Source: Symbiodinium natans (lineage: Eukaryota; Sar; Dinophyceae; Suessiales; Symbiodiniaceae). Taken from it: 62,000 nt of DNA. The stretch lies in NCBI GenBank assembly GCA_905221605.1, contig CAJNDS010001668.1:732276-794275 (forward strand). The letters are read 5' to 3'. A model generated the notes under the pieces. That model had not been told where the DNA came from. It saw only the letters and a list, made by a program, of their open reading frames with translations, and did not search any database. Both the position numbers and the translations under genes were made by a program. Of this stretch, positions 31,843-39,968 are shown one piece after another; position 1 is the first letter of the stretch; every line of letters begins with the position of its first letter.

Positions 31843-31953
31843 TACTATAGGAGTCGGAAATAATTGCCAATATTATTCCCTCAGGTTCCCTTTGTATTCA
31901 TACCATAGTAACCCCCAAAACCCTATTCTAATTATACAGGCCCCTATCTTAAG
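31843..31953. mobile_element. MITE, TAATGTAGGGG family copy
   Basis: CATACTATAGGAGTCGGAAA faces TTATACAGGCCCCTATC. It fills most of the short intron between exons 31780-31825 and 31963-32068, so the intron is essentially one MITE. Confidence 0.5.
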
Positions 31954-31962
31954 TCAACGCAG

Positions 31963-32068
31963 TTGGTTCAAGCCGCGCCCATACGCTCGAAGATTGGATA
32001 TAGGATCTTCGTAGCTTCGGAGCCTTTTACATCACGCCTCGTCGCGCAGATGAATTCACTGAAATTGG
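31963..32068 (+). CDS. ankyrin gene 1, exon
   Basis: Thirty-five codons between ACGCAG and GTGAGT: LVQAAPIRSKIGYRIFVASE and onward to AQMNSLKL. Clearly coding in composition and flanked by canonical splice sites. No family recognised. Confidence 0.65.
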
Positions 32069-32086
32069 GTGAGTGAAGTTTTACAG

Positions 32087-32135
32087 CACGTCTCCGGCTT
32101 TTGAGGATGCCGCGGAACAGGGCTTGCTGCTTAAG
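32087..32135 (+). CDS. ankyrin gene 1, exon
   Basis: Encodes SPAFEDAAEQGLLLK before a GTTTC donor, after TTTTACAG. The preceding intron would be only about 18 bp, very short. Alternatively 31963-32135 is one exon with a small insertion, so these edges need cDNA. Confidence 0.5.
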
Positions 32136-32216
32136 GTTTCAGAGTCTGTAGCTGGGGCTACCTGCAGTTTCTGTGAAATGTTTAGGATTTTAGGGTTTAG
32201 GGTTTAGGATTTAGAG

Positions 32217-32302
32217 GATATGAGTCGCGAGATGGTATCCTCACAGCCATTTGGCCTTGAAGCAGGCAAGAGCCCAAGGGTAATTCGTGTGATGCATGCG
32301 AG
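32217..32302 (+). CDS. ankyrin gene 1, exon with GA donor
   Basis: Encodes DMSREMVSSQPFGLEAGK and then SPRVIRVMHA, ending GCGAG before GATTCC. The next exon supplies G and continues RLRNILQVT, so the donor is GA (GA-AG intron), a type known from dinoflagellates. Confidence 0.65.
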
Positions 32303-32608
32303 GATTCCTTCAGGGTTACGGGCGAGCCCTCAACCCTGAACCCCCCCAACTTGGCGAAGCCAAGTCTCTATGGGTTTAGGGCTTAGGGTTTAGGGCTTAG
32401 GGTTTAGGGTTTAGGGATTAGGGATTAGGGTTTAGGGTGGTTTATACATGATGTAGGGTTTAGAAGGTGGCGGTGTGCCAGCTGCCAAAGACTAGACCCG
32501 AAGCCCCTATTTTTCTGAGAGCCTTTCAAATGCTCCCTAAAACCCTAAACCCTAAACCCTAAACCCTAAACCCTAAACCCTAATCTTCATCTCAACTATT
32601 ACCTGCAG

Positions 32609-32634
32609 GCTCCGTAACATTCTTCAGGTCACAG
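32609..32634 (+). CDS. ankyrin gene 1, 26 bp micro-exon
   Basis: In phase with both neighbours it reads LRNILQVT between CTGCAG and a GC donor. It is followed by a CCCTAAA array of about 115 bp in the intron. Confidence 0.6.
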
Positions 32635-32648
32635 GCTGACTCCCAAGC

Positions 32649-32765
32649 CCTAAACCCTAAACCCTAAACCCTAAACCCTAAACCCTAAACCCTAAACCCT
32701 AAACCCTAAACCCTAAACCCTAAACCCTAAACCCTAAACCCTAAACCCTAAACCCTAAACCCTAA
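32649..32765. repeat. CCCTAAA array filling a short intron
   Basis: About 16 perfect heptamers make up nearly all of the 146 bp intron between exons 32609-32634 and 32781-32874. Confidence 0.95.
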
Positions 32766-32780
32766 TCTTCGAGTCTTCAG

Positions 32781-32874
32781 GTGGGTTCAAGCCTGCGTCT
32801 GTGGTCATTTTAAAGCTCCCAGCGTGCGGGAGTAGGCTCAGAGGATCTCTTTTGCTTGTCCGCCACGCCCAAAG
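32781..32874 (+). CDS. ankyrin gene 1, exon
   Basis: In the phase set by the micro-exon it reads GGFKPASVVILKLPACG, then SRLRGSLLLVRHAQR, ending AAAG before GTTAGG. The basic, beta-rich C-terminal half is not recognised. Confidence 0.55.
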
Positions 32875-33239
32875 GTTAGGGCTTAGAGTTTTAGGGTTAG
32901 GTTCTCGGCTTTAGGGTTTAGGGTTTAGGGTTCAGGGTTCAGGGTTCAGGGATGCGTCCCCACAGAAGGGCATGGCGATGGTTTGGGCTTTCGGGTTTAG
33001 GTTATAAGTTCTAGAACCCAACTTATGTAGCTAGTAGGGTGCCTCCGAGATATTTAGGGGCATGAGCTGCTTGATCCCTAAACCTTCAACCCTCAACTCT
33101 AAACCCTAGACCCTAAACCCTCAACCCTAAATCCCAAAAAACGCCCAGTCGCTGGAAGCCCAAGCCTATCGGCTTCCAGGCCTATTTGTCCTGCCACGAC
33201 GGGGTTGGCATGTTGGAAATTACCAGGAGAAGAAACATA

Positions 33240-33315
33240 GATGTGCGTATATACATATATATATATATATAGATATACATATATATATATATGGTCACCC
33301 CCCCCCCCCCCCATG
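33240..33315. repeat. (TA)n and poly-C microsatellite
   Basis: ATATACATATATAT and related repeats are followed by a run of 18 C. Frames across it are artefacts. Confidence 0.9.
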
Positions 33316-33482
33316 GACCCACCGCGGGCCTTGATCTTTGCAAAAGTACCGCAAATACCGATAAAACCTATGCTGTCTGGTGATTTTCCGGTGACCGGAT
33401 TTTTGACTGTATTCCTTAATTCACTCTCTCTCACACACACACACGGAGGGTTTTTCTTTCTGTTGGCTTTTGTTTATAATTT

Positions 33483-34830
33483 AAGACTTAGGCATTTAAA
33501 CCTAAGCCTGCAAAAAAAAAACTTAACCTTTGAACCCTGTAGGGTTGAGGTTTAAAGGTTAAGGGTTTAAGATTTAAGCATTTGAACCTATGCCGGAATT
33601 AAACCCTAAGCCCTTAACCTTTAAATTCAATAGGTTAAGATTTTTACAGGTTTAGGGTTTAAGATGTAGGCATTTAAACCAAGCCTGCAACTAATTTTAA
33701 ACCCTTAACCTTTCAACCCTGTAGGGTTAAGGTTTAAAGGCTTAGGGTTTAAGATTTAGCCATTTAAACCTGTAGCCAAGCCCTTAACCTTTAAACCCTA
33801 TAGGGTTAAGATTTTGAAAGGCTTAGGATTTAGATATAAGCATGTAAATCTCAAACTTCAATTAATTTTAAACCCTTAACCTTTAAACCCTGTTGGGCTA
33901 AGGTTTAAAGGTTTCGGGCTTAAGATTTAGGGATTTAAACCTATTCCGGCAATTAACGCTAAGCCTTTAACCTTTAAACCCTATAGGGTTAAGATATTTA
34001 AAGGTATAGGGTTTAAGTTTAAGGTTTAGGTATTAGGCCTATGCCGGCAGTTCATATGGAACCCTTAACCTTAAACCCTATAGGGATAAGATTTAAAGGT
34101 TTAGGGTTCTTTACTCAGACATTTACATCTAAGCTTGCAATTAAACCGAAACCCTAAACCTTTAAACCCGATAGGGTGGAGGTTTAAAGTTTTAGGGTTT
34201 ATGGTTCAGACATTTAAACCTAAGACGGCAATTAACACTAAACCCTTAACCTTAAAACCCTATAGGGTTAAGGTTTAAAGGTTTGGGGTTTAAGAGTTAG
34301 GCATTTGCACCCAAGTATGTAATTAATTTGTCACCCTTAACACCCTTAAACACTGTAGTGTGAAGGTTTAAAGGTTTAGGGTTTAAGATTTAGACATTTA
34401 AACCTAGGCCCATAGAGTTTAAACCTTAAGGGTTTAAGGTTTAGGCATCTTTTCCTTAACCCTAAACCCTCTAGGACCCTAAAGCCCTCGCCAATCAAGC
34501 CTAAACCCTTGACCTTCAAACCCCATAGGATGACGGTTTAAAGGTTTGGGGTTCCAGACTTAGGCATTTAAACCTAGAGGGCATTTAAGCCTTAACCCTA
34601 AACCCTTCAGGGTCAGAACCTTAGCACCCTATAGGGATCTAGCACCTGCCAGTATACATGCCCTATCGGTTTTAAAACCATTCCACCCTGTAAGAAGGTT
34701 TAGGGTCTTTTCGGGGTCTATCTCTAAATTTCTCACGGGGTTAACCCTGCAGGGTTTAAAGTTACAGGTTTAGGGTTAAAGGTTTAGGCAATACCTAAAG
34801 GATTTGAACCTTATGACCCTATAGTGCTTG
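33483..34830. repeat. degenerate 90 bp satellite
   Basis: About thirteen diverged units spaced about 90 bp apart, each with GGCATTTAAACCTAAGCC-like, AACCCTTAACCTTTAAACCC-like and AACCCTATAGGGTTAAG-like parts. The CCCTATAGGG core is a short palindrome. The units contain heptamer-like TTTAGGGTTTAAG, suggesting origin from telomere-type DNA. No coding potential. Confidence 0.85.
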
Positions 34831-34879
34831 AGGCTTAAACCCCTAAAACTTAAATCCCTAGGGTTATGCCTAAGTTCAC

Positions 34880-35470
34880 AAAAAACTAAAAAACCAAAAA
34901 AAACCAAAAAACACACACACAAAAAAAAAAAAAAAACATCTTTTCCAAAACTATGGGGCTGGGGCCTCCAAAAGATGGTTTTTTGGTTTTCTCGAGAAAA
35001 AGATGGTTTTTTGGTTCGAAACAATCTTTTTCTCGAGAAAAAGATGGTGTTTGGAGGTCCTCTCCTGGTAAAACCATCTTTTTCTCGAGAAAAAGATGGT
35101 TTTTCGAAGGGTGGCTGCTCAAAACCATCTTTTCTCGAGAAAAAGATGGTTTTTCCAAAACCATCTTTTTCTCGAGAAAAAGATGGTGTTTTGGTTCGAA
35201 ACCATCTTTTTCTCGAGAAAAAGATGGTTTTGAGCAACCATCCTTCGAAAAACCATCTTTTTCTCGAGAAAAGATGGTTTTGAGCAGCCACCCTTCGAAA
35301 AACCATCTTTTTCTCGAGAAAAAGATGGTTCCGAACCAAAAAACCATCTTTTTCTCGAGAAAACCAAAAAAAACCATCTTTTGGAGGCCCCAGCCCTAAT
35401 AGTTTTGGAAAAGATGTGTTTTTTGTTGTTTTTGGTTTTTTGGTTTTTGTTAGTTTCTTGTTTTGTTGTT
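34880..35470. repeat. giant nested palindrome with nine CTCGAG hairpins
   Basis: Nine copies of CTTTTTCTCGAGAAAAAG (some one base short) are centred near 34993, 35034, 35086, 35136, 35173, 35214, 35265, 35315 and 35356. Left and right arms are themselves inverted: CAAAACTATGGGGCTGGGGC with the mirrored GCCCCAGCCCTAATAGTTTT, and poly-A/CA at the left against poly-T at the right. Both strands have open frames rich in FSREKDGF, a by-product of the repeat. Confidence 0.9.
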
Positions 35471-35723
35471 TTTTCCCTTGATCTGGCTAGGACTCGGCTG
35501 CCACCCGCGGTGGGTCCATTGGGGGGGGGGGGGGTGAGCTATATATATATATACATAGACATAGGGAGAGGAGAGAGGGGTAGTTGGGGTTTAGGGCTTG
35601 GCGGCATAGCACTCCGAGATCGGAGGGGTGCAGCTACACGAAGTCCTTTCGATTCCTTCGCCCCGCCCCGGCATCCAAGGCCACCTCAACCCTCAGCTCC
35701 CCACCTTCAGGGTTCGGTTTGGT

Positions 35724-35836
35724 TTAGGGTTTAGGGTTTAGGGTTTAGGGTTTGGGGTTTGGGGTTTGGGGTTTAGGGTTTAGGGTTTGGGGTTTGGGGT
35801 TTGGGGTTTGGGGTTTAGGGTTTAGGGTTTAGGGTT
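35724..35836. repeat. TTTAGGG/TTTGGGG mixed array
   Basis: Blocks of TTTAGGG alternate with blocks of TTTGGGG. It ends at the left edge of the MITE at 35837. Confidence 0.9.
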
Positions 35837-35949
35837 TACTTGGAGGTTTATGGGTGTTTATAAGTAGGGCTGTATGTACCTCAAAGACGGCTATAAATTC
35901 AGTTCCCGTCTTAAAATACTACTTCTAACCACCCATGAACATCCAAGTA
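35837..35949. mobile_element. MITE, TACTTGGA family, intact copy
   Basis: Ends TACTTGGAGGTTTATGGGTG and CACCCATGAACATCCAAGTA; about 30 bp inverted repeats, 113 bp. It is the best reference copy for the family. Confidence 0.7.
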
Positions 35950-36054
35950 GTGACAATAGATTTGGAGCTCCCTAAACCGACAGACACACGGGGGCTGTTC
36001 GGCAAGGAATCCTAGGACGAAAGGGTACCTTTAAGGTCCCTTCTGCCGCGAGCA

Positions 36055-36124
36055 GATGCCACGTTCAAGATGGAGCCGCCTTTGATTTCGGCCACAAAGC
36101 AGCTGGTGGAAGGGACATCGACAG
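36055..36124 (+). CDS. ankyrin gene 1, exon split by telomere insertion (5-prime half)
   Basis: After GAGCAG the frame gives ATFKMEPPLISATKQLVEGT, then STG, to the CAG at 36124. Without the following 52 bp the frame continues directly as GADGTKGLQAPALMR. Protein-like but unrecognised. Confidence 0.55.
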
Positions 36125-36176
36125 GAGCTGATGGTACACCCTAAACCCTAAACCCTCAACCCTAAACCCTAAACAG
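36125..36176 (+). mobile_element. 52 bp telomere-repeat insertion or nascent intron
   Basis: The direct repeat ACAGGAGCTGATGGTACA occurs at 36121-36138 and 36173-36190, with 34 bp of CCCTAAA-type sequence between. Read through, the insert gives a stop at CCCTAA and a frameshift. Spliced as GA-AG inside the duplicated CAG/GAG, the exon is restored exactly. Confidence 0.75.
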
Positions 36177-36220
36177 GAGCTGATGGTACAAAGGGCTTGC
36201 AAGCACCCGCTTTGATGAGG
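36177..36220 (+). CDS. ankyrin gene 1, exon (3-prime half)
   Basis: Continues the frame of 36055-36124 as GADGTKGLQAPALMR to ATGAGG before GTCTAG. The 44 bp contain the second copy of the 18 bp duplication. Confidence 0.55.
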
Positions 36221-36388
36221 GTCTAGGGGTTTAGGCTAGCCCAACCCCAAACCTTCCCCGAGTCCCATGTGAGGCAGGGTCGATATTTCTGATTTTCGTG
36301 AGCCTAGAGATGCCCACCCTAAACACAAAACCCTTGACCCTAAACCTCTAAAGCCCTAAAGCCCTTAAAGCCGTAAGGCCCTGCTTCA

Positions 36389-36661
36389 GATCAGCTCCAT
36401 GGGCCCTTGCCCCAGCTATGTTCACACGAAACCCGAAGCCCCCAAACCCTCAAAGCCGCAAAGCCCTTCAACCTTCAGATCAGCTTCATGAGCTCTAAAC
36501 CCTAAACCCTAAACCCTAAACCCTAAACCCTAAACCCTATAGGGTATACCCCCAACCCTCAGACCTTCAGATCAGCTCTATGAGTCCCTGCCACAGCTAA
36601 ATCCAGACCGGACAGGAAGCTTGAGCGCTGACAAGTCGCCTTCAGTGCTCACAGAGTCCAG
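36389..36661 (+). CDS. ankyrin gene 1, exon (36571-36661) with two upstream partial copies
   Basis: TTCAGATCAGCT starts three related pieces at 36389, 36483 and 36571. The last is a full open exon: QLYESLPQLNPDRTGSLSAD, then KSPSVLTES. The first (QLHGPLPQL) is diverged. The second (QLHEL) is cut by a CCCTAAA array. This is an exon duplicated in tandem, with only the last copy intact. Confidence 0.5.
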
Positions 36662-36701
36662 GGTTCAGGGCTCCGGGTTTTTTCCGTTAAGCCCGAACCC
36701 C

Positions 36702-36771
36702 TAAACCCTAAACCCTAAACCCTAAACCCTAAACCCTAAACCCTAAACCCTAAACCCTAAACCCTAAACCC
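36702..36771. repeat. CCCTAAA array
   Basis: Ten perfect heptamers in the intron after 36661. The stretch to 37928 holds further short arrays, two GCTTAAGAACCCC-family MITEs and no convincing exon, apart from a weak open piece near 37242. Confidence 0.9.
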
Positions 36772-37536
36772 TACAAGACCCTACAGTTCTAAACCCTCAA
36801 CGGCTTTTGCCTGGATTTGGGTCATTTCGGGTGTGGGGGCGCAGCTTCTTCTGTGCCTCGGACCCTGGAGTTCCCCACAAGCCTTAAATAAACCCTACAC
36901 ATGGGGGTTTTGGGTTTTTGGGTTTAGTGTTTAGAGTTTAGGGTTTTGGGTTTAGGGGCCGGAAACCCCTGAAGCGCAGCTGTAAACAACACCTGAGAGC
37001 CTGAAACCCCGAAAGCCCGACACGAAAATCTGGCGAATCATGGCCTACAGGATGCCAAGTACCAATATCCTAAACCCTAAACCCTAAACCCCTAAAGCCT
37101 AAACCCTAAACCCTAAACCCCTGCATGTTCGATTGAAGGGATTACATAGGGTACCTCATGGCCTCCTTCCCTACTAAGAGCCAGTGGCACACTTTCCTTT
37201 TGAGGGCTTAAGGGTTTAGGGTTTAGGGTTTTTAGCTGCGCAGACCCAGGGGCGCGCAGAGAGTTCTACAGGGCTTCGGGGATTTATGATTGAAAGGGGG
37301 CTTTAGGGTTGAAAGGTTACACTGACTGGGCCAATAGTTAAAAACGTACAGCTTGATTGAAAATGCTGGTAGAGGGTTCAGTGCACAGAAACCGCCAAGA
37401 GACCCCATGCAATATCCCTGACTCTGAGTTAGGGGATCTTCCTTGAAGTCTTGCTAGGGCATGACGCACGGAACCGCTTGAGTAGGGGCTACTGGGAGCC
37501 CCTGGGAATGACTCATGACCACCATTAGACGAGGTC

Positions 37537-37625
37537 ACTACTGATTGCCGAAGAAACCCCCCAAAAACTCAATAAACTACTCTGCATTTTGTTTGTTCTT
37601 TTGGGGTTCTTAAGCAAACAGTAGT
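37537..37625. mobile_element. MITE, GCTTAAGAACCCC family copy 2
   Basis: ACTACTGATTGCCGAAGAAA faces GGGGTTCTTAAGCAAACAGT plus AGT. Length 89 bp. Confidence 0.7.
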
Positions 37626-37695
37626 TTGGGGTTGAGATTTGATGTCTTGTTTGGGGTAACGATGATAAAGTAGGTCCTTCTAATCAGGGCACTTT

Positions 37696-37800
37696 ACTAC
37701 TATTTGTTTAAGAACTCGAAAAGAGTAAAAACCAATAATCCCTATATATTACCCAAATGAGGAAGAATATGTTTTTGGGGATTCTGAAGCAAATAGTAGT
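37696..37800. mobile_element. MITE, GCTTAAGAACCCC family copy 3
   Basis: ACTACTATTTGTTTAAGAAC faces GGGATTCTGAAGCAAATAGT plus AGT; 105 bp, only 70 bp from copy 2. Confidence 0.7.
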
Positions 37801-37928
37801 TTAAAAGGGGCCATCACTTGAAGAACCGCCCTATGTACCCAACTAAGAGGTGGGACAACGTAAAGTTTACTGTAGGGCTTGGGGTTTAGGGTTTCGAGTT
37901 TACAACTTTGCGGCATCCGTGGTTGTAG

Positions 37929-37995
37929 GTGAACAGTACCTACAGCAGGGCGCTTTGGCGGTCGTGTTCTTTACTTTAGCATGCCAAGGGCGCAG
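37929..37995 (+). CDS. ankyrin gene 1, exon
   Basis: After GGTTGTAG the frame gives EQYLQQGALAVVFFTLACQG. It joins in phase 2 to the next exon through a shared CAGG (donor CGCAGGGTGG, acceptor GGCAGG). Confidence 0.55.
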
Positions 37996-38067
37996 GGTGG
38001 CCTGAATCAAGTTTCAGTAGAGTGTTTCACCCTAAACCCCGAACCCTGAACCATAGATCCTCGGCAG

Positions 38068-38130
38068 GATGCAGATTGAACTAGAAGTCATGTCTTCCAA
38101 CCGGGGCCTGCTAAGCCTTCTGGCCATTGG
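38068..38130 (+). CDS. ankyrin gene 1, exon
   Basis: Encodes MQIELEVMSSNRGLLSLLAI in phase with the previous exon (GRRMQIEL), ending ATTGG before heptamer-like GGTTTAGG. Confidence 0.55.
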
Positions 38131-39338
38131 GGTTTAGGGGGCGCTTGTTGGACGGAGCTGCGTGTCCCGATCTGTCAAGACAATCGGAATGGATTGGTGT
38201 CCGGTAAACCTCAAACCCTAATCCCCATGAGCCACCCGTGGCACCCAATTCGCCCTTTGGGCTCTTGGAGTAGTAGCGGCCGCCAATTTTCCCATGAGAA
38301 TGGGCCTTAATCTAACCTGTCTTGATCTAGGCTGTTTGTGTTGCTAACCCTAGACTCTAAACCCTAACCCTAAACCCTAAACCCTAAACCCTAAACCCTA
38401 AACCCTAAACCCTAAACCCTAAACCCTACAGTGTATGCGGGGTTCAGGATGCTCCAGGGTTTGGATGCAACGGGTGTAGCCAGACCCGAAACTTCAGGGT
38501 TTAGGATTTAGGGTTTAGGGTTTAGGGTTTAGGATTTAGGGTTTAGGGTTTAGGGTTTAGCCTTCAGGGTTTGGGGGCACCGAGTTTGGGGGAGGGAGGG
38601 GGCGCGGGGCTGCTCGTATCTTCCGACCCTCGAATGCTGAGCCGATGACCCGAGCAGGCATGGCCAGCCACTCTCCTTTAGGGTTTAGGGTTTAGGTTTT
38701 AGGGTTTAGGGTTTAGGGTTTAGGGTTTAGGGTTTAGGGTTTAGGGGGTCGCCAGCCCAGAGCTCCTTAAACCCTGAGCCATAAAGCCCTGAGCCCTAAA
38801 CCCTAAACCCTAAATTCTAAACCCTAAACCCTGACCCTTAACCCCCTGACTCCCGGAATCCTCACTAAGCATGAATCCCAACTACTTGGGGCTCAAAGCA
38901 GCAGTCCCTAGAAAGCCCAAGACTTCTAAACCTTGGTAGCTCAGTGGTGCCCTCTTGCCCTTTTTTCTGGTTCAAGGTTGCCTTAAAGCCTATCAAGTGA
39001 CCCACCCACCCCCTCAAACATATGAAGTAAGCAAAAAACCCTTGTTATAATATGGTTACTGGGGCTACCAGAAGCGGCTTGCTTGGAAGAGCGTTTAAGG
39101 GTTTTAAGGTTCAGGGTTGAGGATTTTGCCTGCAAGGCTTAAGCATAGGGTGTTAGCGGTTAGGGTTTAAAGGGTTCCAGGTCCCTTCGAAAACACGAAG
39201 ATAGGACCCAGAGTTGGCAGTCACGTTTTGCTTTTCGGGTTTAAGGTTTTTGGGTTTAGGGTTAAGGGTTTGGGGTTTAGGGTTTGGGGTTTAGGGTTTA
39301 GGGCTCGTTGTCAAAGCCCTTTATTCCCACGTTGATAG

Positions 39339-39377
39339 GGGATCGAGTTCGGCATATAGATGAGCACGCGAAACTAG
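39339..39377 (+). CDS. ankyrin gene 1, exon before the retrotransposon
   Basis: Encodes DRVRHIDEHAKL after TTGATAG, with a GC donor at CTAG/GCGCTGG. The join with 38130 gives LLAIGDRVRHID. Another coding-like piece (QEALYVNSLPPSL) follows near 39400 in a different frame. Confidence 0.45.
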
Positions 39378-39493
39378 GCGCTGGATTATGTCGCTAAGGC
39401 AAGAAGCCTTATACGTGAACAGTCTGCCCCCTTCCCTCATGTGAAACGCATATTACCATGACCTGGGCAGCATGCTGGAATCTGTAGTGTTCC

Positions 39494-39563
39494 CTAAACC
39501 CTAACCCCAAACCCCAAACCCTAAACCCTAAACCCTAAACCCTAAACCCTAAACCCTAAACCC
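39494..39563. repeat. CCCTAAA array at retrotransposon left edge
   Basis: About nine heptamers (with CCCCAAA variants) run up to the left LTR at 39566. The right LTR is followed by TTTAGGG in the opposite orientation at 49471. Confidence 0.9.
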
Positions 39564-39565
39564 TA

Positions 39566-39783
39566 TACGGGGGCAACCGAAGGGGGACGAGAAACCAAAC
39601 AGTCAACCGCAACAGAAACCCTTGATTTCCCTGGAACAACCAACAACAAAACCCAAAGAACAACCCAACACACCTTTTTAGCAGGGCGCATTGCCCAGGG
39701 TCTTGAGCCAACGATTATCGGGTTCATTGACCCTTTAACTTCCAATACCAACTCCTTTCTACAATACCAATTGCAGCTCCGCA
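39566..39783 (-). repeat. 3-prime LTR
   Basis: 218 bp, from TACGGGGGCAACC to GCAGCTCCGCA on the plus strand. On the element strand it starts 5-TGCGGAGCTGC and ends CCCCCGTA-3, so the termini are TG...TA, not TG...CA. Roughly 86 percent identical by eye to the 5-prime LTR, with a 6 bp gap near 39708 and several smaller changes. Confidence 0.85.
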
Positions 39784-39799
39784 CTCCCCCTGTCCTAGG
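39784..39799 (-). promoter_or_regulatory. polypurine tract
   Basis: On the element strand, AGGACAGGGGGAG sits directly before the 3-prime LTR's TG. This is the expected RNase H-resistant primer for plus-strand DNA synthesis. Confidence 0.75.
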
Positions 39800-39968
39800 A
39801 TTTCCTAGGACACATTGGAGGTGCAAATCTTTGGCCAAAAACCGCCATTTAGGCAGCAGCCAGCTGCTTGAAATGCACATTATGGTTTAACGTCATCCAG
39901 GACGAACCTTCAGCTCATTGGCTGAATCCTTAACCATTGAGGATTTCTTCACCTCGTACTTGGAAAAT

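Noticed and set aside
34776-35399. Long open frames on both strands (up to 187 aa) with repeated FSREKDGF
   Set aside because: They are translations of the nested CTCGAG palindromes; both strands and several frames are open at once, which no real gene explains.
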